Shown here in pieces: positions 9,207 to 17,750 of a stretch of 63,510 nt of DNA. The stretch comes from Candidatus Competibacteraceae bacterium (GTDB lineage Bacteria > Pseudomonadota > Gammaproteobacteria > Competibacterales > Competibacteraceae), in NCBI GenBank assembly GCA_016790045.1, contig JAEUPW010000094.1, positions 1-63,510 of the forward strand, written 5' to 3'. Both the position numbers and the translations under genes were made by a program. The notes under the pieces were generated by a model that saw only the letters and a list, made by a program, of their open reading frames with translations, had not been told where the DNA came from and made no database searches. The first letter of the stretch is position 1. Each line of letters begins with the position of its first letter.

Positions 9207-10685
9207 TCATTCGTCGAGATCGATATCGCCGCGCCGGATGTTGTATTTGCGCATTTTTTCGACCAGCGTGGTGCGGCGCATTTTCAGCAAGGTCGCGGCG
9301 TGCGCCACCACGCCGTTGCTGTCGTCCAGCGCGGATTGAATGAGCGAGGATTCCAGTTCCATGATGTACTGCCGCAGATCCAGCCCCTCCGGCGGCAATC
9401 CGGCCGACTCCGCGCCCGGCAGGCGCGGCAGCGAGGGCGTCTCCGAATTTTCGTCGCCGGCCGCCACCGCTTCTTTGGCCGTTTCCATCGCGACCGCCTC
9501 GACCGGCACATAAGCCCGGAACTTGGCGGGCAGATCGTTGGCCTCCACTTGACCGTGCGGGGTGAGAATGGTCAGGCGCTCCATGAGGTTGGCCAGCTCG
9601 CGGACGTTGCCGGGCCAGGGGTAGTGGCTCAGGCTGCGCAAGGCCGCCGGGCTGAGGCTGACCCGCACCCCCTGCTCGTGCGCCATGCGCTCGATCAGCT
9701 CGTCGACCAGCAGCGGCAAATCCTCGATCCGGTCGCGCAGAGAAGGCATTTCGATGGGGAAGACGTTCAGCCGGTAATACAAATCCTCGCGGAAATGGCC
9801 GGCCCTGATCATGTCCTCAAGATCGCGGTGGGTCGCCGCGATGATGCGCACGTCGGCTTCCAGGCTGCGGTCGCTGCCGACCCGCTCGAAGGTGCGCTCC
9901 TGCAATACCCGCAGCAGCTTGACTTGCATGTTGAGCGGCATGTCGCCGATTTCATCGAGAAACAGGGTGCCGCCCTTGGCCAGCTCGAACCGGCCGCGCC
10001 GGGCGGAAATCGCGCCGGTGAACGAGCCTTTCTCGTGCCCGAACAGCTCGCTTTCCAGCAGGTTGTCGGGAATGGCCCCACAGTTGACCGGAACGAACGG
10101 GCCTTGGCTGCGGCCGGAGAAATAGTGGATGTTGCGGGCCACCACTTCCTTGCCGGTGCCGGATTCGCCCAGGATCATCACGGTCGAATCGGAAGGCGCG
10201 ACCCGCTGGATCATTTCGCGCACCCGCACCACCGCCGGGCTGTGGCCGATCAGGCTGCGAAACAGCTCGGCGTTGCGGCGGATTGAACTCGCGCTGCCGG
10301 CCCGGCTGTCGCGGCTGGCGCTCGCTTGCAGCCGGGAGAGGATCGCGCTCAGTTGCGAGTGGCGGAACGGGCGCGACAAGTGACCGCCGCAACTGGCTTC
10401 CAGCGTGGCGGGCAAACGCACCGGCTGGTCGGCTTCCTCGACCAGAATTAGCGCCGCCCTGGGCGCGAGCGTGCGAATGGCGTGGATGGCGTCGCTGGGA
10501 ATTTGCCCGGCGCTGCCGTAGCGCCCCAGAAAAACGCACCGCAAATCGGCGTTCTGTTCGACCTGCGCCTGCCAGTTGGACGATTCCGCCCGCCCGACGT
10601 GGCTTTCTTCCAGGAACCGCAATAAAAAACACAGTTCTTCGGCCCGTTGGGGCTCATCGTCGATCACGAGCAAAGCGGTCTTCAT
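9207..10685 (-). CDS. fleQ: Sigma-54-dependent flagellar master regulator FleQ (c-di-GMP responsive)
   Basis: 492 residues. An atypical receiver-like N-terminus (1-120, starting [18 protein letters not shown]) is followed by an AAA+ domain with Walker A GESGTGKE (173-180), GSFTGA (220-225; the usual form is GAFTGA) and Walker B LFLDEIGD (241-248), then a Fis-type HTH at the end ([19 protein letters not shown]). Two motifs that bind c-di-GMP in Pseudomonas FleQ are present: LFRS (141-144) and KEVVARN (179-185). This makes FleQ a much better match than a generic NtrC regulator. The FleSR two-component genes that often follow are missing; fliE comes next. Confidence 0.93.
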   Translation of the reverse strand: MKTALLVIDDEPQRAEELCFLLRFLEESHVGRAESSNWQAQVEQNADLRCVFLGRYGSAGQIPSDAIHAIRTLAPRAALILVEEADQPVRLPATLEASCGGHLSRPFRHSQLSAILSRLQASASRDSRAGSASSIRRNAELFRSLIGHSPAVVRVREMIQRVAPSDSTVMILGESGTGKEVVARNIHYFSGRSQGPFVPVNCGAIPDNLLESELFGHEKGSFTGAISARRGRFELAKGGTLFLDEIGDMPLNMQVKLLRVLQERTFERVGSDRSLEADVRIIAATHRDLEDMIRAGHFREDLYYRLNVFPIEMPSLRDRIEDLPLLVDELIERMAHEQGVRVSLSPAALRSLSHYPWPGNVRELANLMERLTILTPHGQVEANDLPAKFRAYVPVEAVAMETAKEAVAAGDENSETPSLPRLPGAESAGLPPEGLDLRQYIMELESSLIQSALDDSNGVVAHAATLLKMRRTTLVEKMRKYNIRRGDIDLDE

Positions 10686-10738
10686 CGGCTCCTATCCTTG
10701 CAAAGATGAAGCGTGCCGCTGATAAATCGGCCAAAGAT

Positions 10739-10756
10739 CGGCAAATTACTTTGCCG
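10739..10756. promoter_or_regulatory. Inverted repeat in the fleQ leader
   Basis: CGGCAAA, four bases TTAC, then TTTGCCG: a perfect 7-bp inverted repeat 54 nt upstream of the fleQ start, in the 179-nt gap after the PilZ gene. No T-run follows it on either strand, so it is not a classical terminator. It may be an operator or a leader hairpin for fleQ. Confidence 0.4.
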
Positions 10757-10864
10757 GAACCCGATCCACCGCGTCACGCTTCCGCGCCGCTGTCGGAACT
10801 GTTTGGAGACAGCCGCAGCGTTGATGGTAGAATTGTAGTGAAGACCGGGCAGGTATCAAAGTAT

Positions 10865-11440
10865 TTAACGCGCGCTGCCGCGTCGGCTGTGCGCCACCGC
10901 GCGGCGGTGCTGGAGAAAAATGTACCGCTCCAGCGCTTCTTCAAGCGCTTCGCTGGGCTGCCGAAACCGGGTTTGGATGCGCCAGCCGCCCGCGTTGCGG
11001 TCGGTTTCGACCGTTTGGGCATGGCAGATCAGCGGTCGGGGATAACTCGGGTTGCAAAACAGCTCGATGCGCAACAATCCGCCGACCGGCGGGGCGAGAT
11101 CGTCTTGCCAGTTCAAACCGCTCACCGACAAAGTCAGCGTGCGTTCCGGCGGGATGTCCTGCTGGCGGGCGTATAGCTGACCCACCAGTTCGAGCAGCAA
11201 CCCGACCTTGAAATCCAGCCGCTTGAGTTCCGAGGCGTTGGCCAGCGCGGTGGGGTCGTCGCCGGAATCGCCGGCGTGAATGTCCAGGGCAAACAGCGTG
11301 TGCAAATGATTGAGATTGGCCCGCTCCAGCTCTTGCAGTTCGATGGCGTCGGGCAAGGCGGGCAGCTCGCGCCAGGCCAGCGGCCGACGGCCGGTGAAGA
11401 CCAGTCCGCCGGACGGAGGATTGGCGGGGTTGACGGTCAT
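10865..11440 (-). CDS. Atypical (tPilZ-like) PilZ domain protein, putative c-di-GMP related receptor
   Basis: 191 residues. The N-terminal half carries a helix of the type IELQELERANLNHLHTLFAL and a second helix with LDFKVGLLLELVGQLYARQQ, followed by a beta-rich part with LTLSVSGLNW and a GGLLRIELF strand. This arrangement, helices inserted before an RxxxR-less PilZ barrel, is the pattern of the atypical PilZ family described from Xanthomonas. Members are thought to control flagella or pili through protein contacts, and c-di-GMP binding is not guaranteed. It sits directly upstream of fleQ on the same strand, so a flagellar role is likely. Confidence 0.75.
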   Translation of the reverse strand: MTVNPANPPSGGLVFTGRRPLAWRELPALPDAIELQELERANLNHLHTLFALDIHAGDSGDDPTALANASELKRLDFKVGLLLELVGQLYARQQDIPPERTLTLSVSGLNWQDDLAPPVGGLLRIELFCNPSYPRPLICHAQTVETDRNAGGWRIQTRFRQPSEALEEALERYIFLQHRRAVAHSRRGSAR

Positions 11441-11470
11441 GTTCGAGCGCGCGCTTCCGGGCGAACGGGC

Positions 11471-11707
11471 TCAAGCTTCGGCCGAGGAGATGGCCGGATG
11501 GCCGATTTCCGTCTCGCCGCGGTTTTTCGAGACGATGCCGGGGAGCAAGTCATCGAGCGCCGAGGAGGTGGGCTCGATAATCACGCGGCCGCGTTCCGCC
11601 CGCACCTGCACCGCTTGTTCGATGTTTAGGCCGGCGTCTTTCATGACCGCCATCGGAATGCGCACTGCCGGGCTGTCTCCCCATCTTTTTATGATTCGCA
11701 ATGCCAT
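11471..11707 (-). CDS. AbrB/MazE-type swapped-hairpin DNA-binding protein (orphan antitoxin-like)
   Basis: 78 residues from ATG at 11707, preceded by a GGAGG site; the longer frame upstream is not family-like. The fold signature MALRIIKRWGDSPAVRIP, then QAVQVRAERGRVIIEP, is the MazE/AbrB DNA-binding hairpin, the WGDS-x-AVRIP form of MazE. No MazF-like toxin gene follows: the next gene is the PilZ protein 30 nt away. It may act as a local transcription regulator inside the flagellar block or be the relic of a lost toxin-antitoxin pair. Confidence 0.82.
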   Translation of the reverse strand: MALRIIKRWGDSPAVRIPMAVMKDAGLNIEQAVQVRAERGRVIIEPTSSALDDLLPGIVSKNRGETEIGHPAISSAEA

Positions 11708-11800
11708 AACGTCCTCCGCTCCAGTCTGGGTTCCGCGCCGAGCGCCTGTTTCATCGGGCAATGATGGTTTCGACTCCAAAGTCACGGAAACGTTGAAATT

Positions 11801-12121
11801 TTAAAATGTCTGATAGGCGTGACGGACGCGCCGGTTCTGGCCGAACGATTTGAGGTAGTCACCCAGTTTGTCCCGTTCTTCGCGCGCCAGTTCCAATAGC
11901 TGGGCGTCGCTATCCAACGCGACGCGGGCGGCGTCTTCGAGCGCGGAGGCCAGCTCGGCCGGCGGCGCTTCCCGGAACAGCTCCTCCAGCAAGGCCCGCC
12001 GTTTGACTTCCCATTCGGTGACCTCTTCCCAGCCGCCGGCCTGCGCCAGTTCGAGCATTTCGAGGCTCATCAGCCGCAGCAGCTTGATCGCCTGGGTCCA
12101 GTCGTCCGCCGCGACGATCAC
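11801..12121 (-). CDS. fliT: FliT-like flagellar chaperone
   Basis: 106 residues, all helical, Leu/Glu-rich, starting with GTG that overlaps the fliS stop (GTGA). Size and position directly after fliS fit FliT, the chaperone of the filament cap FliD, which in enterics also inhibits FlhDC. FliT proteins diverge strongly, so the name rests mostly on position; WEEVTEWEVKRRALLEELF is the type of helix seen in the family. Confidence 0.72.
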   Translation of the reverse strand: MIVAADDWTQAIKLLRLMSLEMLELAQAGGWEEVTEWEVKRRALLEELFREAPPAELASALEDAARVALDSDAQLLELAREERDKLGDYLKSFGQNRRVRHAYQTF

Positions 12122-12549
12122 GCAGGCGCGTCCGCGACGGCGGCGTCTTCCGCTTTCGGCGCGTCGCCGATGGCGTCCCAGGCTTCCTTGACCGGACGCA
12201 GCAGGTCGGCGACTTCGTCGAGCATGGCGACATCCGAACGCAGGTTGGCTTCCAGCAAGCGCTTCTGCAGGTAGGCGTACAGCGCGTCGAGATTGGCGGC
12301 GATTTCGCCGCCCGCGTCATGGTTCAAACCTTCGCGCAATCCGCCGACGATGTCGATGGCCTTGCCGATCTGCTCGCCCTTGCCGGCGATATCTTGGCGC
12401 TGGATGCAGCCCTTGGCGACGGCGATCCGCTCGAACGCCCCTTCCATCAGCATTTGAATCAGCCGGTGCGGGCTGGCGTAGGCCACGCTGCTTTGGGTGT
12501 TGACCTGCTGGTATTGGCGCAGACCTTTGGAAATGTTCGGTGTAGCCAT
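12118..12549 (-). CDS. fliS: Flagellin export chaperone FliS
   Basis: 143 residues from ATG at 12549. The start of the mature family is clear: LRQYQQVNTQSSVAYASPHRLIQMLMEGAFERIA in two runs between residues 9 and 43, with the conserved Tyr-x-Gln-Val and P-H-x-L-I-x-M-L-x-E-G motifs. FliS binds the C-terminus of flagellin and prevents premature polymerisation. The C-terminus is extended by an Ala/Asp-rich tail. A sigma-54 promoter lies 42 nt upstream. Confidence 0.95.
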   Translation of the reverse strand: MATPNISKGLRQYQQVNTQSSVAYASPHRLIQMLMEGAFERIAVAKGCIQRQDIAGKGEQIGKAIDIVGGLREGLNHDAGGEIAANLDALYAYLQKRLLEANLRSDVAMLDEVADLLRPVKEAWDAIGDAPKAEDAAVADAPA

Positions 12550-12590
12550 AGTGAATCCTTGAAGTTCTGGAAATAGTCCACGGGCATGTA

Positions 12591-12606
12591 TGCAACCCGG
12601 ATGCCG
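12591..12606 (-). promoter_or_regulatory. Sigma-54 promoter of fliST
   Basis: Minus strand: CGGCAT, five bases (CCGGG), TTGCA, with the GG and GC pairs at the canonical -24/-12 spacing. It shares the GGCAT form with the fliE promoter at 9089-9104. It lies between fliD and fliS in a 135-nt gap that is otherwise AT-rich near fliD. Confidence 0.6.
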
Positions 12607-12684
12607 GTGTAACATCCGTCTGGCTCTTTTGTGAAAAAAATATCAAATTCAGATAATTAAAAATAAAACTTGAGAATGGTCCAG

Positions 12685-14640
12685 CTAAGCCATGAGCTGT
12701 TGCGTCAGAAAACTGCCGGTGGCGCTGAGTTGGCTGACCAGTTGGTCCATCGCCGTGAATTGGGCGCGGTAGCGCGCTTCCATGACATCCATGCGCCGGT
12801 CGACCGCCTCGCGCTCGTTACCGAGATTCTTCATTTGCTTGTTGAGGCTTTCGGTGCGGCCGCTCAAGGGGCCGTCGCTGGCCAGGATATCGGTCAGCAA
12901 ATTGTCCAGGCGGGAGGCGAGACCGTCGGTCAACGACACCTTGCCGCGATCTCCGACCGCGCCGCCGGACACCTCGATCGCCAGGCCGGCCGCCGATCCG
13001 GTGGCCGTCAGCCGGCGGCCGGAACCGGTCGCCGCCACGCCGCCGACGCTGCCTTGCACGTCTTCGCCGGCCTCGCCCGCGCCGACGCTCGCGCCTATAG
13101 CGCCGCTCGCTCCCGCGCCGACCGCCGTGAATTCGATGGTGGAGCTGGCGCCGTAGCGGTTGGAGCTGAAGGTCAATGCGCTGTTGGCGTAGCTGACGGT
13201 GACGTTCGCCCCCGCCGCCTTCAAAGCGGAATCGCCGTTGATGCGGCTTTGCAGCTCGGCCGCCAGGTCGGTACCGGTATAGGTTCCCGCCGTCAGCGCG
13301 ATGCTGCCGGACGCCACGCCATCCACTTTCAGCGAGAACGCGGCATCGGCAGCGCCGACATTCAGATCTGCGGGAGCGCCCGCGTAGCGGCCCCGGGTCG
13401 CCAGTTTGGCAACCGCGATATCGTATTGGCCGCCTTGGGTTTCGGAGGTCGCGCCGACGTAGCGGATTTGCGGGTCGGTGGTTTGGCCGGAACGGGCGAA
13501 CAGCGCCGCGACATCGCCGGCGTTGCTGGCCACCGCTTCTTGGAGCTTGGCGCTGTTGAGCTTGAGCGTGCCGTCGCGCTCGGTGCTGATCCCGAGATCG
13601 CCCAGCGAGCGCACGCTGCCGGAAAGTCCGGCCACCGCGCTGCCGAGCATGCCCCGCAATTGTCCGGCGACGGATCGCACGCTGGAATCGTTGGCGAGCG
13701 CGCCTTGTTTGCCGCCGTTCGCGCCGCTGGCGGTCAGCGTTTTCACGCTGCCCAGCAAATCGTTATAGCCTTTGACGAACGCCTCGATGCCCTTGGTGAT
13801 TTCGGCGTTGTTCTGCTCCAGGGCCAAGGTGCTGGCCGTCCCAGCCGTCTTGAGATTCAGCGTCACGCCGGGGATGACCTCCTTGAGCGTATTGCTGGCG
13901 CTGCTGACGCTCAAGCCGTCCACCACGATCTTGGCGTCGGCCGCCGCCTGCGTCTGCTTGTCGGTCCGGTCGGCCGCGTTGGTCGGGTCGAAGCTCAGCA
14001 GCGACAAGCTGGGATCGCTGGCCGTGATTTTCAAGCTGTTGGCGGCACCGCTGTCCTTGGAGCCGATGACCAGCCGATAGCCGTTGCCGTCGTTGACGAT
14101 ATTGGCGACCACCCCGACATCCGCCTTGTTGATCGCGTCGCGCGCGCCGGCGAGCGTGCTGTTGGCCGGAATGACGATAGATTGGGTCGATTTGCTGGCG
14201 TTGGCGGCAAACGAATTGGCGGCGCTGTCGTAGGTGCCAAACTGGACGGTCAACGTCCCCGAACCCACCGTCGCGCTGGTGCTGGCGAACGCCTGGGCGG
14301 CGGGAGTCGCCAGCCGGTGCGCCTGCGCCAGTTGGTCGACCTTGATCGCATAGGTGCCGGTTTGAGCGCCGTTGGCGGCGGTAGCGGTAAAGGCTTTTTC
14401 GTCGCTGACCGCCGCCTTCATGATCTGGAAAGCGTCGGTTTTTTTCAGGTTGGACAAGGCATTCTGAAAAGTGGACAACGCGCTCTTGAACGTGCCGAGA
14501 CCCGAAATTTGGGCTTTGAGCTTGGTTTCGCGCGCGCTCAGGCGCTGGTCCATCGGCTGGCGCTGGGCCGCCACCAACTGGGACACCAACCCGTTGATGT
14601 CGATGCCCGAACCCAAACCGGATGCGCTGATGCCTGCCAT
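12685..14640 (-). CDS. fliD: Flagellar filament capping protein FliD
   Basis: 651 residues. The N-terminal FliD domain (ISASGLGSGIDINGLVSQLV near 3-22) and the C-terminal one (with KEVIPGVTLNLKTAG near 250 and a coiled coil ending QFTAMDQLVSQLSATGSFL) are plain. The middle (about 390-540) is Ala/Gly/Thr-rich and likely surface exposed. FliD forms the pentameric or hexameric cap that folds flagellin at the filament tip. It follows flaG by 35 nt in a fliC-flaG-fliD array. Confidence 0.96.
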   Translation of the reverse strand: MAGISASGLGSGIDINGLVSQLVAAQRQPMDQRLSARETKLKAQISGLGTFKSALSTFQNALSNLKKTDAFQIMKAAVSDEKAFTATAANGAQTGTYAIKVDQLAQAHRLATPAAQAFASTSATVGSGTLTVQFGTYDSAANSFAANASKSTQSIVIPANSTLAGARDAINKADVGVVANIVNDGNGYRLVIGSKDSGAANSLKITASDPSLSLLSFDPTNAADRTDKQTQAAADAKIVVDGLSVSSASNTLKEVIPGVTLNLKTAGTASTLALEQNNAEITKGIEAFVKGYNDLLGSVKTLTASGANGGKQGALANDSSVRSVAGQLRGMLGSAVAGLSGSVRSLGDLGISTERDGTLKLNSAKLQEAVASNAGDVAALFARSGQTTDPQIRYVGATSETQGGQYDIAVAKLATRGRYAGAPADLNVGAADAAFSLKVDGVASGSIALTAGTYTGTDLAAELQSRINGDSALKAAGANVTVSYANSALTFSSNRYGASSTIEFTAVGAGASGAIGASVGAGEAGEDVQGSVGGVAATGSGRRLTATGSAAGLAIEVSGGAVGDRGKVSLTDGLASRLDNLLTDILASDGPLSGRTESLNKQMKNLGNEREAVDRRMDVMEARYRAQFTAMDQLVSQLSATGSFLTQQLMA

Positions 14641-14675
14641 AACGACCTCCTACCCCACGCAAAAGCTCCGCATCG

Positions 14676-15203
14676 TTACGCCGTGGCCCGGAGCAACCAG
14701 CCTTCGACTTTTAATCGGCCGCTTTCCTGACCGCCGGGGTGGCGTTCGCCGGGCGGCGCGTGACTGTTTTGGGCTTCCTGCTCATCGAAAAACTTGGCGA
14801 GCGCCAAGGCTTGCTCCGATGGAATTTGCCTCACCACTTCCTGCGTCTGCTTGTCCACGATGCGCACGACCATCTGCTGAGATTTGTCGTCGATTTCAAA
14901 TTGCAGATGGGTGTCGTGTTGCCGCAGCCGCTGGTTGAGGTGATCGAGCGTGTCGCTCAGTTGCCGGCGAGCGGCGGCCGCGTCCTGCGGATGTTGCGGT
15001 TGGGCATGATCGGCGCGCCGTTGCCATTCCGCGTTGCCACCGGCGGGCGATTGCGCGACGGCCGATTGCGGCGCCGTCAGCGGTTGCGCGACCGCGCTTT
15101 GAACGGTGGCCGGCTCGTGCGGCGCGGCCCGTGGCCCGGACAATCCCTTGGACAATAACGCATTGGAGCCGGTTAGGCTGGTTAAGCTACCGATGTCGCT
15201 CAT
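14676..15203 (-). CDS. flaG: FlaG family protein
   Basis: 175 residues. An Ala/Pro/Gln-rich N-terminus precedes the FlaG domain (about 85-145): LNQRLRQHDTHLQFEIDD, MVVRIVDKQTQEVVRQIPSE, LALAKFFDE. FlaG influences filament length in Pseudomonas and Vibrio and typically lies between fliC and fliD, as here. The start is ATG with AAGGAGG seven to eight nt before it. Confidence 0.92.
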   Translation of the reverse strand: MSDIGSLTSLTGSNALLSKGLSGPRAAPHEPATVQSAVAQPLTAPQSAVAQSPAGGNAEWQRRADHAQPQHPQDAAAARRQLSDTLDHLNQRLRQHDTHLQFEIDDKSQQMVVRIVDKQTQEVVRQIPSEQALALAKFFDEQEAQNSHAPPGERHPGGQESGRLKVEGWLLRATA

Positions 15204-15226
15204 GGCGGCCCCTCCTTAACGACTCA

Positions 15227-15262
15227 AGCGAGGTCCGGGCGCGTTTCGGCCTGGACCTCGCT
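15227..15262. other. Stem-loop between fliC and flaG
   Basis: AGCGAGGTCC and GGACCTCGCT form a perfect 10-bp stem around a 16-nt loop, 28 nt after the fliC stop on the minus strand. No T-run follows, so it may act as a leaky terminator or as a 3' stabiliser that raises fliC mRNA over flaG-fliD, which would suit the need for far more flagellin than cap protein. Confidence 0.55.
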
Positions 15263-15289
15263 GTCTTGTCGGGCTGTGACTCGACCGAA

Positions 15290-16084
15290 TTACCGCAGCA
15301 GCGACAACACGCCCTGCTGAGACTGGTTGGCCTGCGACAGCATCGCGATGCCGGCCTGCTGCAGAACCTGCGACTTGCTCATCTTCGAGGTTTCCGCCGC
15401 GAAGTCGGCGTCCATGATCCGCGACCGGGAGGCCGACACGTTCTCGCTGACGTTTTGCAGGTTGGAGATGGTCGACTCGAAGCGGTTTTGCACCGCGCCG
15501 AGCGTGGCGCGGGACTCGGCAACTTCTTTGAGGACGCCATCGACTTCCGTGATCAGCGCTCCGGCATCGGCGGTGGTGCTGCCCGCCACGGCCGTGACTT
15601 TGGCCAGCGCGGTTAGCGTGATCGTGTCGTTCTCGTTCTCGCCGACCTGGATCTTCAGATCGGTGCCACCGAACACGCCCGTGCCGTTGAAACGGGTGTT
15701 GTCGTTGATCCGCGTCATTTCCGCCTTCAGTTCGGTCAGCTCCTTGTCGATCGCGGCGCGGTCATCGGCGCCGTTGGTATCGTTGGCACCCTGGACCGCC
15801 AGTTCGCGCATCCGCTGCAAGATATTGGTGCTTTCCTGCAAAGCGCCATCGGCGACCTGAGCGAAGGAGATGCCGTCGGCGGCGTTGCGGGCGGCTTGGT
15901 TCAGACCGCGAACCTGCGAGGTCATCCGGTCGCTGATCGCCAGACCAGCCGCGTCGTCCTTGGCGGAGTTGATGCGCAGGCCGGTGGTCAGACGCTGCAT
16001 CGCCGAAGTCTGCATGCCCTGAGAGCTGTTCAAACCACGTTGAGCGGTTAAGGAAGGAACGTTGGTGTTGATTCCGAGTGCCAT
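15290..16084 (-). CDS. fliC: Flagellin
   Basis: 264 residues, a short flagellin with only the D0/D1 core: N-terminal MALGINTNVPSLTAQRGLN, then LTTGLRINSAKDDAAGLAIS (about 32-51), and C-terminal ESTISNLQNVSENVSASRSR and QVLQQAGIAMLSQANQSQQ. The variable middle (about 130-185) is small, so the filament should be smooth. Only eight lysines are present, relevant to the adjacent fliB methylase. A sigma-28 promoter lies 95 nt upstream and a stem-loop follows. Confidence 0.97.
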   Translation of the reverse strand: MALGINTNVPSLTAQRGLNSSQGMQTSAMQRLTTGLRINSAKDDAAGLAISDRMTSQVRGLNQAARNAADGISFAQVADGALQESTNILQRMRELAVQGANDTNGADDRAAIDKELTELKAEMTRINDNTRFNGTGVFGGTDLKIQVGENENDTITLTALAKVTAVAGSTTADAGALITEVDGVLKEVAESRATLGAVQNRFESTISNLQNVSENVSASRSRIMDADFAAETSKMSKSQVLQQAGIAMLSQANQSQQGVLSLLR

Positions 16085-16178
16085 GATTGCGTGCTCCGTT
16101 TATTGAGATTTGAGGTTACGTTTTATTTTGGAGTTTTTGGCTTTTTGTATCAAACCTGAACTCCTCGCTTGATCTCAG

Positions 16179-16205
16179 ATATCGGCAACGGAGCACGGAG
16201 CTTTA
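16179..16205 (-). promoter_or_regulatory. Sigma-28 (FliA) promoter of fliC
   Basis: Read on the minus strand: TAAAGCTC, 11 bases, GCCGATAT. The consensus is TAAAGTTT-N11-GCCGATAA, so 13 of 16 bases agree with the exact spacer. It lies 95 nt before the fliC start, in the fliB-fliC gap, leaving a leader of roughly 85-90 nt. Confidence 0.8.
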
Positions 16206-16236
16206 GGGAAATTTGAAAAATTTTGCGCGAGTTCCT

Positions 16237-17517
16237 TCAAGCGGGCGGCAATCCGGCGAGCACGGCCATCATGCCGAGGGTGCCGGCATCCTGCTCGACC
16301 AGTTTTTGGCGGATCGAGGGAATGAATTGGCGGCTGTGCTCGTAACTGCGGCAAAAGGAGTAGATCAGGCGCAACGCATGGTCGCGGCCGAACGTTTCGC
16401 GGTGATAGCCGGCCAAGCCGACCAGATAAAATCGCAACAAGCCCACCTTCACCGCAAGCTCCTGAAAGCTCTCGAACAATCGACCGTCGCCGTTGAAGGG
16501 AAAATGCTGCTGGAACAAATAATTGAGCACGTAGTTTTCCAGATATTGTTCTTCGGTTCCCAACACCGGTCGGTAATAGTCGCGATAAGCCCGGCTGAAG
16601 GCCGCTAGCGCCGCTTCCGCCGCAACGGTTTTTTGGCCGTCGACCTCGCCGGCCCGCATTCCCAAGCCTTCAAAGGCTTGCCCCAATAAGGTCAAGAACG
16701 TTCCGCCTTGCTTGAGCCCGGCGTAGACCCGCGCTTGGCTGATGTCGAACAAAATGCGTAGCATGGTCTGGCGGTAATCGACTTGCAGCGCGCTCAACTG
16801 GCGCTCGCATTCGCCGTTTCCAATCCAGCCGGTGAAGGTCTCGATCAAACCGGGAATCGAATCGCACTGGACTTGCTCGACCCGCTGGTCGATCTGGCGC
16901 AACAGCATTCCCATCGCCACCAGCCGCATCCACAGCGGCAACTCCCGCGTGCAGGTGAGCCGCATACAGAATCCGTTGATAACTTCGAAATATCGGTCTG
17001 GCGCGCCGGGGCGATTCGGTCGCAATTGTTCCGAATAGCGCAGTTTGGCCAACAGGCTGTTGGGCTTGACTTCGACTTGCTCGAATTCGATGCCGCCCTC
17101 GTCCAGGATCGCCAAGCGGGCGATTTCCGGGCAAGACGGTATTCCCGCCACTTGCCGCACCCCGCCCACCAGCGCCGCCGAGCGCGGATAGCTGGCGCAG
17201 GTATAACAAAGCGCTTGCGCGCCGAGCCGGTTTTGAATCGCGCACAGCCCGCCATCGTCCAACAGCCCGCACTGGCCGGTAGCGGATTTCAGGCGGAATT
17301 TGGCGTAAGCGGCATCGCTCGGCTGCTGGCGGATGCGTTCGAGATTGGTTTTCAACAGCGGTTTTAACACCGGATCGGCGACTTGGCGGTAGCGCTTGTA
17401 GGACGCCTTGTCGACGGTGATTCCCCAGTTGGCGCAGCAATGTTCGATGCAATCGCCACCCACGCACTGAAAGCGTCCGAGATAGGTCGGGCGAACGACG
17501 GAGATCGGTTTATTCAT
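16237..17517 (-). CDS. fliB: FliB-like flagellin lysine-N-methylase
   Basis: 426 residues from ATG at 17517 (MNKPISVVRPTYLGRFQC), chosen over a longer frame with a poor N-terminus. The Cys cluster FQCVGGDCIEHCCANWGI, then TGQCGLLDDGGLCAIQNRLG and LCYTCASYPR, matches FliB, which methylates lysines of flagellin in Salmonella and is thought to carry an iron-sulfur cluster. It lies directly upstream of fliC on the same strand, the same neighbourhood as in Salmonella, so flagellin is the probable substrate. The sigma-28 promoter in between separates their main transcription. Confidence 0.88.
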   Translation of the reverse strand: MNKPISVVRPTYLGRFQCVGGDCIEHCCANWGITVDKASYKRYRQVADPVLKPLLKTNLERIRQQPSDAAYAKFRLKSATGQCGLLDDGGLCAIQNRLGAQALCYTCASYPRSAALVGGVRQVAGIPSCPEIARLAILDEGGIEFEQVEVKPNSLLAKLRYSEQLRPNRPGAPDRYFEVINGFCMRLTCTRELPLWMRLVAMGMLLRQIDQRVEQVQCDSIPGLIETFTGWIGNGECERQLSALQVDYRQTMLRILFDISQARVYAGLKQGGTFLTLLGQAFEGLGMRAGEVDGQKTVAAEAALAAFSRAYRDYYRPVLGTEEQYLENYVLNYLFQQHFPFNGDGRLFESFQELAVKVGLLRFYLVGLAGYHRETFGRDHALRLIYSFCRSYEHSRQFIPSIRQKLVEQDAGTLGMMAVLAGLPPA

Positions 17518-17612
17518 GACGGGTTTCCTGCCTGACACATGACCAGAAACCGGCGACAGCAACATTCAAGCCAGACTGATAAGGCCATCTTCGAATGCGA
17601 CCGCACGCGATT

Positions 17613-17627
17613 TTGACAACTTGTCAA
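17613..17627. promoter_or_regulatory. 15-bp palindrome in the fliB/Uma2 divergent gap
   Basis: TTGACAACTTGTCAA is a perfect palindrome around a central C. It lies in the 233-nt gap between the divergent fliB and Uma2-like genes and contains a TTGACA that could be a -35 element for the rightward gene, though no good -10 follows. An operator role is plausible; nothing else notable was seen in this gap. Confidence 0.4.
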
Positions 17628-17750
17628 GAATGGCGTTAGGTTGTGGCAATCTCCGCCGCCGAATCTCATCGCACATGAAAACCATGACTGTCGGCGAATT
17701 CAAAGCGTAAGATCGCCTTCGACACCGCATCGAATCGCCCCGGATCTCTC

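Noticed and set aside
11471-11707. Complete MazEF toxin-antitoxin system
   Set aside because: Only the antitoxin-like gene is present; the adjacent genes are a PilZ protein and fliT, not a toxin.
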